DNA of 64,000 nt from JAAELZ01 sp965209105 (GTDB taxonomy: Bacteria; Pseudomonadota; Gammaproteobacteria; Arenicellales; Poriferihabitantaceae). The notes under the pieces were generated by a model. It was not told the origin of the DNA, made no database searches, and saw only the letters and a list, made by a program, of their open reading frames with translations. Every line of letters begins with the position of its first letter. Within the stretch, counting starts at the first letter, position 1. Of this stretch, positions 7,244-16,332 are shown piece after piece. A program made the translations under genes and the position numbers. The stretch spans positions 112,590 to 176,589 of the forward strand of contig CBDBQB010000034.1 of assembly GCA_965209105.1 (NCBI GenBank), given 5' to 3'.

Positions 7244-7876
7244 ATGAGCATCGTTGTCGTCGATCTGGGCACAGGCAATCTGCGCTCAGTGGCCAAAGCT
7301 GTGGAGCACGTTGCGCCAAAGAAAACCGTCCAAATCAGTCATCTGCCCGAAGTCATTCAACAGGCTGAGCGGATAGTCTTACCCGGTCAGGGCGCTATTG
7401 GCACGTGGATGAAACAATTGGAGCTAGAGGCTATCCGAGAGGCCGTCTTGGGCGCGTTAAAAAGCAAGCCTGTGCTTGGTATCTGCTTAGGTCTCCAAGC
7501 ATTGTTTGAATCTAGTTCAGAATATAGCGAAGCTAAATGTCTCAATATAATGCAGGGTAAAGTCGAACACTTTGCGGTGCATTTACCCCTTGAGCAATCT
7601 CAATTAAGCATTCCACACATGGGTTGGAACAATGTGATACAAACCCAATCTCACCCTTTGTGGAACGGTATTGAAAACAAGGCAAGATTCTACTTTGTGC
7701 ACAGCTACTTCGCACGTTGTATTACCGTTGGCGAGGAGGTCGGTCAGTGCAATTATGGTATTCCGTTTACCGCAGCGGCGGCAAACGATAATTTATTTGC
7801 GGTGCAATTTCACCCCGAGAAAAGTCAACACGACGGTCTAAAACTCATCGAGAATTTTGTCAACTGGTCGATCTGA
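7244..7876 (+). CDS. hisH: Imidazole glycerol phosphate synthase, glutamine amidotransferase subunit
   Basis: HisH hydrolyses glutamine and passes ammonia to HisF. The 210-residue protein is a class I glutamine amidotransferase: the oxyanion/nucleophile motif GICLGLQALFE near residue 80 holds the catalytic cysteine, and FHPEKSQ near 189 holds the His-Glu pair. The N-terminus VVDLGTGNLRSV is typical. The ATG follows the hisB stop directly and the stop is one base before the hisA ATG, so translation is probably coupled within the operon. Confidence 0.96.
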   Translation: MSIVVVDLGTGNLRSVAKAVEHVAPKKTVQISHLPEVIQQAERIVLPGQGAIGTWMKQLELEAIREAVLGALKSKPVLGICLGLQALFESSSEYSEAKCLNIMQGKVEHFAVHLPLEQSQLSIPHMGWNNVIQTQSHPLWNGIENKARFYFVHSYFARCITVGEEVGQCNYGIPFTAAAANDNLFAVQFHPEKSQHDGLKLIENFVNWSI

Positions 7877-7877
7877 G

Positions 7878-8627
7878 ATGTTGCTGATTCCTGCCATAGA
7901 TTTAATCGACGGACAATGTGTACGCCTACGCCAAGGCGATTATGCGGATAAAACCGTGTTCGACACTAACCCTGTTGCGGTCGCAAGCAAATGGGTCGAT
8001 GCAGGCGCGCGTCGTTTACATATTGTCGATCTCGATGGCGCTAAAGCGGGTGAGCCGATCAATGCGCATATTGTGCAAGCAATCTGCGAGCGTTTTCCTG
8101 AAATACCGATACAAATTGGTGGCGGTATTCGGGACGAAACCACCGCTGAAGCCTATCTCAATGCGGGCGTATCGTATGTGATTATCGGCACAAAAGCCGT
8201 CAATGAGCCCGCCTTTATACAACGCCTGTGTCATACCTTTGGCGGAGAACATATTATTGTTGGATTAGATGCCAAGGGCAACCAACTGGCGACCGAAGGC
8301 TGGTTAAACATCACGGATATAGGCTTGCTTGACTTGGCCAAGCAGTTTGAACAAGATGGCATTAACTCAATTATTTACACAGACATTAACCGCGATGGAA
8401 TGATGCAAGGTGCCAACGCCGAAAACACCAACACGCTGGCAGAGTCGGTGGATATTCCGGTGATCGCTGCGGGTGGCGTTCACCAGCTCAGCGATTTAGA
8501 ACATTTAGCACGTATCACACAATGTAAGCTCGCTGGCGCCATCACAGGACGGGCGATTTACGAGGGTTCCTTGGATTTCACCCAGGGGCAATTGCTGTTG
8601 GATACACTGAGTAAGGAAATCGGCTAA
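7878..8627 (+). CDS. hisA: ProFAR isomerase (phosphoribosylformimino-5-aminoimidazole carboxamide ribotide isomerase)
   Basis: HisA is a TIM-barrel isomerase that opens the ribose ring of ProFAR to give the HisF/HisH substrate. The start ATG at 7878 gives 249 residues beginning MLLIPAIDLIDGQCVRL, the normal family start with the catalytic Asp in PAIDL. IQIGGGIRD near residue 80, YTDINRDGMMQG near 170 (second catalytic Asp) and VIAAGGV near 197 are the phosphate-binding elements. A frame extension upstream of 7878 would overlap hisH and has no support. The stop overlaps the hisF start by one base. Confidence 0.96.
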   Translation: MLLIPAIDLIDGQCVRLRQGDYADKTVFDTNPVAVASKWVDAGARRLHIVDLDGAKAGEPINAHIVQAICERFPEIPIQIGGGIRDETTAEAYLNAGVSYVIIGTKAVNEPAFIQRLCHTFGGEHIIVGLDAKGNQLATEGWLNITDIGLLDLAKQFEQDGINSIIYTDINRDGMMQGANAENTNTLAESVDIPVIAAGGVHQLSDLEHLARITQCKLAGAITGRAIYEGSLDFTQGQLLLDTLSKEIG

Positions 8628-9400
8628 TGGGACTGGCCAAACGTATTATCCCCTGCTTAGATGTCGACGCTGGCCGCGTGGTTAAAGGGGTTCAGTTTGT
8701 TGATATCCGCGATGCGGGTGATCCGGTTGAGGTCGCCAAACGCTATGATGAGCAAGGCGCAGACGAAATAACTTTCTTAGATATTACTGCCAGCTCAGAT
8801 AATCGTCAGACCATGGTCAAGGTGGTTGAGCAAGTCGCCGATCAAGTTTTCATTCCCCTCACCGTCGGCGGGGGTATTCGTAAACTTGAAGACATTCATC
8901 GTATGCTACACGCTGGCGCGGATAAAATAGGCATCAACACCACCGCAGTATTTAATCCAGACTTTATTACCGAGGCCAGCAAACACTTCGGCAATCAATG
9001 TATTGTTGCCTCTATTGATGCAAAAACGGTTAGCGCAGAGGGTGAATCACCGCGCTGGGAAATATTCACCCACGGCGGGCGCAAACCGACCGGATTGGAT
9101 GCCGTCGACTGGGCAAAGAAAATGCAAGACAATGGCGCGGGCGAGATTTTGCTCACCAGCATGGACAAAGACGGCACGCGCAGTGGATTTAATCTTGCGC
9201 TCACGCGGGCAGTGAGTGACGCAGTGAGCATCCCCGTGATTGCATCGGGCGGCGTTGGTAACCTCGATCACCTCACAGATGGCGTGCTTAAAGGCGGCGC
9301 TGACGCAGTATTGGCTGCGAGCATCTTCCATTTTGGTGATTATACGGTGCAACAAGCCAAAGCGCATATGGCGGCTGCCGGCATTGAAATGAGGATATGA
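8627..9400 (+). CDS. hisF: Imidazole glycerol phosphate synthase, cyclase subunit
   Basis: HisF is the TIM-barrel cyclase that uses ammonia from HisH to make imidazole-glycerol phosphate and AICAR, which links histidine to purine synthesis. The 257-residue protein has both catalytic aspartates: IIPCLDVDAGRVVKG (Asp near 11) and VASIDAKTV (Asp near 130). TVGGGIR and VIASGGVG are phosphate-binding loops. It overlaps hisA by one base and hisI by four, which indicates tight translational coupling. Confidence 0.97.
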   Translation: MGLAKRIIPCLDVDAGRVVKGVQFVDIRDAGDPVEVAKRYDEQGADEITFLDITASSDNRQTMVKVVEQVADQVFIPLTVGGGIRKLEDIHRMLHAGADKIGINTTAVFNPDFITEASKHFGNQCIVASIDAKTVSAEGESPRWEIFTHGGRKPTGLDAVDWAKKMQDNGAGEILLTSMDKDGTRSGFNLALTRAVSDAVSIPVIASGGVGNLDHLTDGVLKGGADAVLAASIFHFGDYTVQQAKAHMAAAGIEMRI

Positions 9401-9795
9401 CGATGACAAAAAATACGCAGTGGTTGGACGAAATTAAATGGACTCGCGATGGCCTGATCCCTGCCATCGCGCAGGACTATAAAACGGGGCAAGTGCTCAT
9501 GATGGCTTGGATGAACCGCGAAGCGCTTGAAGCCACCGTCAAAGAAAATCGCGCAATTTACTATTCACGCTCTCGGAAAAAACTCTGGCGTAAAGGCGAA
9601 GAGTCAGGCCATGTCCAAACTTTGAAAGAGATTCGCTTAGACTGCGATAACGACGTCATTCTAATGCAAGTGGAACAAATCGGCGGCATCGCCTGCCATA
9701 CCGGCCGCGAACATTGCTTTTACAAACGCCTAGAAAATGGTCATTGGGTGAGCGTTGAAGCCGTGCTAAAAGACCCGAAAGAAATCTACAAGTAA
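9397..9795 (+). CDS. hisI: Phosphoribosyl-AMP cyclohydrolase
   Basis: This 132-residue enzyme opens the adenine ring of phosphoribosyl-AMP, the third step of histidine synthesis. It is the stand-alone cyclohydrolase, not fused to HisE as in enteric bacteria. The zinc/magnesium site residues are visible in LDCDNDVILMQVEQ and ACHTGREHCFY, and the typical segment LMMAWMNREAL lies near residue 28. The ATG at 9397 overlaps the hisF stop; a second in-frame ATG at 9403 is also possible. hisE follows after a 25-base gap. Confidence 0.96.
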   Translation: MTMTKNTQWLDEIKWTRDGLIPAIAQDYKTGQVLMMAWMNREALEATVKENRAIYYSRSRKKLWRKGEESGHVQTLKEIRLDCDNDVILMQVEQIGGIACHTGREHCFYKRLENGHWVSVEAVLKDPKEIYK

Positions 9796-9820
9796 TTGGC
9801 CACAGCGTTAGAATACGGGC

Positions 9821-10141
9821 ATGAGTCAACATATACTCGACCTTCTGACCGACGTCATCAAACAGCGTAGCACCCAAGACCCTGCGGATTCTTACGTCGC
9901 ATCGCTATTTGATAAAGGCCTTGAAGAAATTCAGCAGAAGGTCAATGAAGAATCGTTGGAATCGATTTTGGCGGCACAAAGCGATGATCGACAAGCGCTG
10001 GTGTCTGAAGTCGCAGATTTATGGTTTCATACCATGGTCTTGTTGGCCTACAAAAATACTAACGTGGCAGAAGTCTTAAACGAACTAGAGCGTCGATTTG
10101 GCGTCTCGGGTATTGAAGAAAAGGCCTCTCGCTCCCAATAG
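9821..10141 (+). CDS. hisE: Phosphoribosyl-ATP pyrophosphatase
   Basis: HisE hydrolyses phosphoribosyl-ATP to phosphoribosyl-AMP, the second step of histidine synthesis, and belongs to the all-alpha MazG-like pyrophosphohydrolases. The 106-residue protein shows DPADSYVASLF, KVNEESLESILAAQ and LVSEVADLWFHTMVLLAY, where the acidic EExxE and ExxD residues bind magnesium. It is the last his gene here; tatA follows after 86 bases that contain a hairpin. Confidence 0.95.
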   Translation: MSQHILDLLTDVIKQRSTQDPADSYVASLFDKGLEEIQQKVNEESLESILAAQSDDRQALVSEVADLWFHTMVLLAYKNTNVAEVLNELERRFGVSGIEEKASRSQ

Positions 10142-10158
10142 ATAGGCAGTGAATAACG

Positions 10159-10178
10159 AGGAAATTATTAAATTTCCT
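10159..10178. promoter_or_regulatory. Perfect 8-bp hairpin between hisE and tatA
   Basis: AGGAAATT (10159-10166) and AATTTCCT (10171-10178) form a perfect stem with loop ATTA, followed by a short TTAAT. It is too AT-rich and has too few T to be a strong terminator. It could act as a partial terminator or RNA stability element that separates his from tat expression. Confidence 0.45.
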
Positions 10179-10227
10179 TTAATATCAAATATTTAAAAAA
10201 TTAACCAATTCAAAAAGAGGATTAATC

Positions 10228-10431
10228 ATGGGTTTCGGTGGCATTAGCGTTTGGCAACTTTTAATTGTTTTAGTGATCGTCGTGCTTATTTTCGGCACTA
10301 AAAAGCTCAAGAACATGGGCGGCGATATTGGCGGCGCAGTCAAAAACTTCAAGTCTGCAATGACAGATGAAGAAAAAGCGGAAGCGGAAGCAGAAGAGAG
10401 CAAATCAGACGAGCAGAATAAAGACAGCTAA
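10228..10431 (+). CDS. tatA: Sec-independent translocase protein TatA
   Basis: TatA oligomerises to form the passage for folded proteins carrying twin-arginine signals. The 67-residue protein has one N-terminal membrane helix (about residues 7-22), the FGTKKLKNMG hinge, an amphipathic helix with DIGGAVKNFKSAM and a short acidic tail. The AGAGGATTAATC stretch before the ATG supplies a Shine-Dalgarno. It starts the tatABC unit, in the same direction as the his genes. Confidence 0.96.
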   Translation: MGFGGISVWQLLIVLVIVVLIFGTKKLKNMGGDIGGAVKNFKSAMTDEEKAEAEAEESKSDEQNKDS

Positions 10432-10458
10432 GTTACTCACTTAAGCTAAGTTTTTAAA

Positions 10459-10965
10459 ATGATCGACGTAGGCTTTTGGGAAATCGCCATGATAGGCGTG
10501 CTGGCGCTGATTATTCTCGGCCCCGAACGCCTACCGAAAGTCGCGCGCACCGCCGGACATTGGATGGGCAAAGCACGCAGTATGATACGTGATGTTAAAG
10601 CGGATCTTAAATCTGAAATGAATGAGGCGGAGTTAGGCGAGCTAAAGAGCATAGGCGAGGAATTGCGCGCGGCGGGTAATACGTTTAAATCGCAAGTTGA
10701 ATCCACCAGCCAAGCCGCGCAGGAAAAAGCCAGTGCAATGGACAGCGCGATTAATGACGCACTGAATAAACCCATGAGCACAGCCAAAAAATCAGATGCT
10801 GTCGCGCCAGCCAAACATAAAACGGCTAAGAAGAAAGCCAGCAGGAACAAGGCAGGCCAGAAAAAAACGAGCCGTAATTTATCGCCGGAAAATGCGGCTA
10901 AAAAGCCTGCCCGCAAGAAAAAAGTCACAAAGAAGAAAACTTCTCAGCTAAAAAAGACGACCTAA
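10459..10965 (+). CDS. tatB: Sec-independent translocase protein TatB
   Basis: TatB works with TatC as receptor for twin-arginine signal peptides. The 168-residue protein has the diagnostic start MIDVGFWEIAMIGVLALIILGPERLP, with one membrane helix and the GPERLP hinge, followed by a long amphipathic helix. The last 50 or so residues are a lysine- and alanine-rich basic tail, longer and more basic than in enteric TatB. Its stop is directly followed by the tatC ATG. Confidence 0.95.
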   Translation: MIDVGFWEIAMIGVLALIILGPERLPKVARTAGHWMGKARSMIRDVKADLKSEMNEAELGELKSIGEELRAAGNTFKSQVESTSQAAQEKASAMDSAINDALNKPMSTAKKSDAVAPAKHKTAKKKASRNKAGQKKTSRNLSPENAAKKPARKKKVTKKKTSQLKKTT

Positions 10966-11787
10966 ATGGAAGAAGGCTCACTCATTTCCCACTTGCTCGA
11001 GTTACGCAATCGCTTGCTGCGCTCGGTCATCGCATTGCTGATCGTTTTTATTCCTTTCGCATTTATCGCCAATGAGTTATATGAGTTTTTGGCCAAGCCA
11101 TTGATGGAGCAATTGCCGCAAGGCACAACCATGATTGCAACCGAGCCGCACGCGCCGTTCTTTGTCCCTTTTAAATTTGCCTTCGCCGTCGCCTTTGCAG
11201 TGACCATCCCCTACTTGCTATATCAAATGTGGGCATTTGTTGCACCGGGACTCTATCGACACGAAAAGCGCATGGTCTTTCCATTATTAATCTCGAGCAG
11301 CGCATTATTTTATCTTGGTATCGCCTTTTCATATTTCGTGGTATTTCCACTGATATTTAAGTTTTTCACCGGCAGTGCGCCCGAAGGTGTTGCCGTCATG
11401 ACAGACATTAATTCCTATTTGAGCTTTGTGTTAAAGCTGTTCTTTGCCTTCGGTGTCGCATTTGAAGTACCGATCGCAACGATACTACTGGTAAAAATGG
11501 GCATTACGACTCCCGACGCACTTGCTGAAAAACGGCCTTATATCATCATTTCAGCCTTCATTGTCGGCATGCTGTTAACACCCCCTGATATCTTCTCACA
11601 AACCATGCTGGCGATTCCTGTATGGATACTGTTTGAGTTAGGGCTCTTGGCATCACGGAAGTTCATCAAGCCCTCACCCCAGGAAGATATTGACGATGAT
11701 AGTTTTGATATGGACGCAGAATTTGAAGCGGCCGAGAACGAATTGAACGTCTTGGACGCGCCGCCTACCACCCAGATAGACAAGTAG
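10966..11787 (+). CDS. tatC: Sec-independent translocase protein TatC
   Basis: TatC is the six-helix membrane core that binds the twin-arginine motif. The 273-residue protein begins MEEGSLISHLLELRNRLLRS, contains FVAPGLYRHEKR near residue 93 in the first cytoplasmic/periplasmic loop region, and the conserved LLTPPDIFSQTMLAIP near 204. The C-terminal tail is acidic and slightly long. No gap separates it from tatB. Confidence 0.96.
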   Translation: MEEGSLISHLLELRNRLLRSVIALLIVFIPFAFIANELYEFLAKPLMEQLPQGTTMIATEPHAPFFVPFKFAFAVAFAVTIPYLLYQMWAFVAPGLYRHEKRMVFPLLISSSALFYLGIAFSYFVVFPLIFKFFTGSAPEGVAVMTDINSYLSFVLKLFFAFGVAFEVPIATILLVKMGITTPDALAEKRPYIIISAFIVGMLLTPPDIFSQTMLAIPVWILFELGLLASRKFIKPSPQEDIDDDSFDMDAEFEAAENELNVLDAPPTTQIDK

Positions 11788-11830
11788 TTCGACAAATGAA
11801 CTAAAGGGATAGGGGATAGTCAGACAGGCC

Positions 11831-13720
11831 ATGATAATGAAAACTCACCCTTCTCTACGCCTTGCTTTTAGCCTGATTTTTTCCTTTTTTAACTTACAAG
11901 TATCCGCGCAGGCCGAACTTCAAGCAGACCCCGATCTTCAAGTATTTGAAAATCAATTGAGCGAACACCCTTCGCCCTACCTCGCGCTGCATGGTAGCGA
12001 TCCGGTGGCCTGGCAAGATTGGGGGCCGGAGGTACTAGAACGCGCCAAGCGCGAAAACAAGCTCATTCTGCTCTCTAGTGGATATTTTTCTTGCCACTGG
12101 TGTCACGTGATGCAGCGTGAGAGTTACAAAAACGAAGCCGTGGCGACGATCTTAAATAGCGCATATATCCCCGTTAAAATTGATCGCGAACTTGAGCCCG
12201 CTTTGGATAAGCGTCTAATGGGATTCGCGCAATCCACCCTCAAGCGCGGGGGCTGGCCACTCAATGTTTTTATGTCCCCCGATGGCCTGCCCGTGTACGC
12301 TGTCCTTTACCAGCCACAAGCGCAATTTCTCGGTCTACTCAATCGTTTAACGGGCCTTTGGCAACAACAAAGTGAACGTATACGCTCGCTCGCCCTCGCT
12401 GAAAAAATTCCTGTCAGCTTCCCCGATACGCCACCGACACTTGAAACTGCGATGATTGGCGAATTACGCGATCTTGGAATCGAAAAAATCCTACAGCGCG
12501 CAGATGAGCTAGAAGGCGGTTTCGGCCAAAGTAATAAATTCCCATCGGTACCACAGCTAGATTTTCTACTCGAATCTCTGGCGAATGCTAAAGATAAAGC
12601 AGCGGTCACCGAGTTCCTTCAAACCACGCTGGATGCCATGGCAGATCAGGGCATGCGTGATCACCTGTCTGGCGGATTTTTCCGCTACGTCGTCGATCCA
12701 AGTTGGGAAATACCGCATTTTGAGAAAATGCTCTATGACAACGCCAACCTCGCCCATTTATACCTTAAAGCGGGCGAAAAGCTGAATACACCGAAGTACA
12801 CCGCAGTCGCGCGTGACACCCTAGATTTTATGATCTCACACATGTCCAGCGACAATGGCGCACTGGTCGCATCATTTTCCGCGGTCGACGATAATGATAT
12901 TGAAGGAGGTTACTATCTTTGGCAAACCGAGCAGCTTAAAGCAGCCCTTAGCAGCGAAGAATATCGTGTGTTTTCTACGCGTTGGAACACCACTCGCCCC
13001 GCTGATTTAGAAGAAGGTAATCATTTACGCGATGCGAAACCGATTCAGGCGCTTGCAACGGAACTGGGGTTAGCACCAGCGGAAATTTCTAGCCTTTTGA
13101 TAGCTGCCAGAGACAAGCTTTCGCTTATGCGTCAGCAGCGCGTGCTACCGACTGATGACAAACTGATCGCCGGATGGAATGCGCAGGCGCTTTCGGCCTT
13201 TTCTGTCGCCGTATCCACACTAGATGAGCCACTTTATCGCGCACAAGCACAGAAAATACGAAACTTTTTAGTCGACACATTATGGCAGGACGGTCGCCTA
13301 AGGCGCAGCCTTGCCAAAGGCAAATTGCTGGGCAGTGCTGCCATCGAAGACTATGCCTATGTTGCACAAGGCTTATATGACTGGGCGCAGTTGGCTGGCA
13401 ATGAAGACGATTTTTCGCTGGTAGAGGCGGTATTGAGCGCTGCCTGGGATAAATTCCACCAAAACAATGCTTGGTCCTACGCCGATACTTCAATTCTACC
13501 GCCCGCAGACGGCGAAGAAATTTTGTCGGAAGACGCGAGTGCTTCGCCTTCCGCGGTGATTATTCGCACGACGATTGCCTTACATAATAGCGGTAAATTG
13601 AAAAAACCCGAGCTCTATAAGCGCGCACTGTCCGCACTGAATCGCGGTGACACCCGCCTACGGGGTAGCCCGTTTTGGTACGCCACTCAGATAGCTGCCA
13701 TGCAAATTGTTCGGCCTTAG
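11831..13720 (+). CDS. DUF255/YyaL-type thioredoxin-domain protein, secreted
   Basis: This 629-residue protein has a cleavable signal peptide (hydrophobic core near residues 11-25, ending VSAQA), so it works in the periplasm. The N-terminal DUF255 domain is thioredoxin-like: YFSCHWCHVMQRESY near residue 76 has a CxxC (CHWC). The rest is an alpha/alpha-barrel of the six-hairpin glycosidase type seen in YyaL and human SPATA20 (for example GGFFRYVVDPSWEIPHFEKMLYDN). The biochemical role of the family is unknown; most members are cytosolic, so export of this one is notable. It follows tatC by 43 bases; the signal lacks a twin arginine. Confidence 0.85.
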   Translation: MIMKTHPSLRLAFSLIFSFFNLQVSAQAELQADPDLQVFENQLSEHPSPYLALHGSDPVAWQDWGPEVLERAKRENKLILLSSGYFSCHWCHVMQRESYKNEAVATILNSAYIPVKIDRELEPALDKRLMGFAQSTLKRGGWPLNVFMSPDGLPVYAVLYQPQAQFLGLLNRLTGLWQQQSERIRSLALAEKIPVSFPDTPPTLETAMIGELRDLGIEKILQRADELEGGFGQSNKFPSVPQLDFLLESLANAKDKAAVTEFLQTTLDAMADQGMRDHLSGGFFRYVVDPSWEIPHFEKMLYDNANLAHLYLKAGEKLNTPKYTAVARDTLDFMISHMSSDNGALVASFSAVDDNDIEGGYYLWQTEQLKAALSSEEYRVFSTRWNTTRPADLEEGNHLRDAKPIQALATELGLAPAEISSLLIAARDKLSLMRQQRVLPTDDKLIAGWNAQALSAFSVAVSTLDEPLYRAQAQKIRNFLVDTLWQDGRLRRSLAKGKLLGSAAIEDYAYVAQGLYDWAQLAGNEDDFSLVEAVLSAAWDKFHQNNAWSYADTSILPPADGEEILSEDASASPSAVIIRTTIALHNSGKLKKPELYKRALSALNRGDTRLRGSPFWYATQIAAMQIVRP

Positions 13721-13772
13721 CTTCACATAAATAGCTTAATCTCTTTGGCAAATTGAAGTACCCACTGAGCGC

Positions 13773-13801
13773 TTGGTGCAGACAAGGTGTTGAGGTAGAC
13801 T
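13773..13801 (+). promoter_or_regulatory. Possible sigma-70 promoter of proS
   Basis: TTGGTG (13773-13778) and TAGACT (13796-13801) are spaced by 17 bases and lie 30 bases before the proS ATG. The match to consensus is fair only. Confidence 0.4.
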
Positions 13802-13830
13802 AGCGCCTTTGATTTTTGTCATTCTTGTCC

Positions 13831-15549
13831 ATGCGCACCTCCAAGCTGCTACTTGCCACCCTAAAAGAAACCCCTTCCGATGCGGAAGTGATCAGCCACC
13901 AGCTGATGTTACGCGCGGGGATGATTCGGCGCGTGGCATCGGGTATTTACACTTGGCTGCCAATGGGTCTCCGCGTGTTACGCAAGGTAGAGAACATCGT
14001 CCGTGAGGAAATGAATGCCGCTGGCGCGCAAGAAGTCTCAATGCCGGTGGTACAACCTGCTGAACTATGGAAGGAATCAGGGCGCTGGGAGCAATATGGC
14101 CCCGAGTTACTGCGATTAAATGACCGCCATGACAGAGCATTCTGCCTCGGCCCCACGCACGAGGAGGTCATCACTCAAATAGCAAAAAATGAAATCCGTA
14201 GCTATAAAGAATTGCCGCAGAACATCTATCAGATTCAGACAAAATTTCGCGATGAAGTTCGCCCTAGGTTCGGCGTTATGCGCGCACGCGAATTTATCAT
14301 GAAGGATGCCTACTCCTTCCATAGCACACGCGAATCGCTGCAAAGTACCTACCAAACAATGCATGAAACCTACACACGGATATTTGACCGAATCGGCTTT
14401 GACTACCGACCTGTGCGTGCCGACTCCGGCAGTATTGGTGGAGACTCCTCGCACGAATTTCATGTTTTAGCCGATTCGGGTGAAGACGATATTGCTTTTT
14501 CAACAGAATCAGACTACGCCGCCAATGTCGAAATGGCCGAGGCGATTCCAGACATCAGCCAACGCGCAGCCCCGAGCGAAGATTTAAGGCTGGTCGAGAC
14601 TCCCGATACGAAAACCATTGCTGCATTGGTCGATAACTTTAAATTACCCATCAAGAAAACAATCAAGACCCTGATTGTCAAAGCATCAGAAGATATTGAA
14701 GCAGATTTAGTGGCTTTGTTAGTCCGCGGTGATCGCGATCTCAATGAAGTTAAAGCAGCTAAATTATCTCAAGTCGCCACGCCGCTAACGTTCGCAACTG
14801 AGGATGAAATACGCGCAGCGGTTGGCGCGGGGCCGGGGTCTCTTGGAGTGATAAACATGCCGCTGCCCATCGTGGCAGACCGTGAAGTCGCGATGATGAG
14901 CGATTTTGGTGCCGGCGCCAATATCGACGACAAACACTATTTTGGCATCAACTGGGATCGCGATACTGAAGAACCCGAGGTCGCCGACTTGCGCAATGTC
15001 GTTGAAGGCGATGCCAGCCCTGACGGTAAAGGCACCCTCGAAATCAAGCGCGGGATTGAGGTTGGGCATATCTTCCAATTGGGCACTAAATACAGCGAAG
15101 CGATGAATGCAACGGTGCTCGATAAGCAAGGCAAAGCCTGCCGCTTAGAAATGGGTTGTTACGGCATCGGTATTACTCGAATTGTCGCCGCCGCAATCGA
15201 GCAAAACCATGATGATCGCGGGATTATTTGGCCTCAATCCATCGCGCCATTTCAAGTCGCCATCGTCGCCATTGGCTACGCAAAATCTGCGGCAGTCAAA
15301 GCCAAGGCGGACGCATTATACGAATCCTTAAGCCATGTGGGCATCGATGTGCTGTTGGATGATCGAAAAGAGCGCCCCGGCGTGATGTTTGCCGACATGG
15401 AATTGATCGGTATCCCGCATCGTCTGACGGTCGGTGATCGTGCGCTTGAGCGTGGCCATATTGAATATCAGCGTCGTTCGGATGGCCATCAAGAAGACCT
15501 AAAAACCGACTCAGCAACAGCCTTTATACTCGACGCCATAAATCATTAA
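13831..15549 (+). CDS. proS: Prolyl-tRNA synthetase
   Basis: This bacterial-type class II prolyl-tRNA synthetase charges tRNA-Pro. The ATG at 13831 gives 572 residues starting MRTSKLLLATLKETPSDAE, the family start; a TTG five codons upstream is in frame but unlikely. Class II motif regions are visible in MPVVQPAELWKESGRW (motif 1 region) and QTKFRDEVRPRFGVMRAREF (motif 2), and motif 3 lies in the C-terminal half near EMGCYGIGITRIV. The insertion at about residues 220-400 is the YbaK-like editing domain that clears Ala-tRNA-Pro. The anticodon-binding domain forms the C-terminus. Confidence 0.97.
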   Translation: MRTSKLLLATLKETPSDAEVISHQLMLRAGMIRRVASGIYTWLPMGLRVLRKVENIVREEMNAAGAQEVSMPVVQPAELWKESGRWEQYGPELLRLNDRHDRAFCLGPTHEEVITQIAKNEIRSYKELPQNIYQIQTKFRDEVRPRFGVMRAREFIMKDAYSFHSTRESLQSTYQTMHETYTRIFDRIGFDYRPVRADSGSIGGDSSHEFHVLADSGEDDIAFSTESDYAANVEMAEAIPDISQRAAPSEDLRLVETPDTKTIAALVDNFKLPIKKTIKTLIVKASEDIEADLVALLVRGDRDLNEVKAAKLSQVATPLTFATEDEIRAAVGAGPGSLGVINMPLPIVADREVAMMSDFGAGANIDDKHYFGINWDRDTEEPEVADLRNVVEGDASPDGKGTLEIKRGIEVGHIFQLGTKYSEAMNATVLDKQGKACRLEMGCYGIGITRIVAAAIEQNHDDRGIIWPQSIAPFQVAIVAIGYAKSAAVKAKADALYESLSHVGIDVLLDDRKERPGVMFADMELIGIPHRLTVGDRALERGHIEYQRRSDGHQEDLKTDSATAFILDAINH

Positions 15550-15675
15550 ATTTCAATAGCTTGAATAAGCTGGCTGTCCACACAAACAGCTAAACACTTC
15601 CTATTCACCCTGAAGAAAGGAACGCTGCCGTACAGTACGCCACGTATCCTCAAACTTGTTCTTTAGGAGTGTGTT

Positions 15676-16128
15676 ATGAAAAAAATTATCGCTACAACAG
15701 CGCTTGCCATTGCTTTGTTACAAACCAGCGCGTGCACATTGAGCCGCGAAGAATCCGGCGCTTTGATGGGCGCAGTCGTTGGTGGTGTGGTTGGAAATCA
15801 AATCGGTGGCGGACACGGTAAAGATATCGCCACCGCGGTTGGTTTTTTAGCAGGCGCAGCGGCAGGATCTAATATCGGAAAATCACTGGATCAGCTCGAT
15901 CGCGCAAATGCCCAACGCGCCTTGGAAAGCAATAAGAGCCATGAAACGTCCGTCTGGGTTAACCCTGATAGTGGCAACGAATATAGCGTCACCCCGACTA
16001 AAACTTATCAAACAGCCAAGGGTCGTTACTGCCGCGAGTATCAAACGACTGTTACGGTGGGGGGCAGCCCTAAAAGCGGTTACGGCAAAGCTTGTCGACA
16101 GCCTGATGGCAACTGGGAAATTATGTAA
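15676..16128 (+). CDS. Glycine-zipper 2TM lipoprotein
   Basis: This 150-residue protein has a lipoprotein signal peptide with lipobox TSAC (cysteine near residue 20). A glycine zipper follows: GALMGAVVGGVVGNQIGGG and FLAGAAAGSNIG, the pattern of the Rickettsia 17-kDa antigen/OsmB-like outer-membrane lipoproteins. The C-terminal half has VNPDSGNEYSVTP and CREYQTTVTVGG, typical of the surface-antigen family. The likely location is the outer membrane; the function is not known beyond envelope association. AGGAG lies before the ATG and a terminator follows the stop. Confidence 0.88.
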   Translation: MKKIIATTALAIALLQTSACTLSREESGALMGAVVGGVVGNQIGGGHGKDIATAVGFLAGAAAGSNIGKSLDQLDRANAQRALESNKSHETSVWVNPDSGNEYSVTPTKTYQTAKGRYCREYQTTVTVGGSPKSGYGKACRQPDGNWEIM

Positions 16129-16154
16129 GTAATCTTAAAGATGAACCCAATTAG

Positions 16155-16180
16155 AGCGGCTTAGACAGCCGCTTTTTTTT
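16155..16180 (+). terminator. Rho-independent terminator
   Basis: AGCGGCT (16155-16161) and AGCCGCT (16167-16173) form a 7-bp stem with a five-base loop followed by a T-run. It ends the glycine-zipper lipoprotein transcript. Confidence 0.88.
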
Positions 16181-16332
16181 GTGCCCTAAACTTGGCCTAC
16201 CCTCTGACAGCACCTAATTAAGTGCTAGCGCAAAAAATTTAGACGCCCTTGTTATATTTCATTTAAATTCAGGCGAGAACTAACAGCGCTTCATCGCGCA
16301 CTTTATTAAGCCATCATCAGCACGCTAAACAC

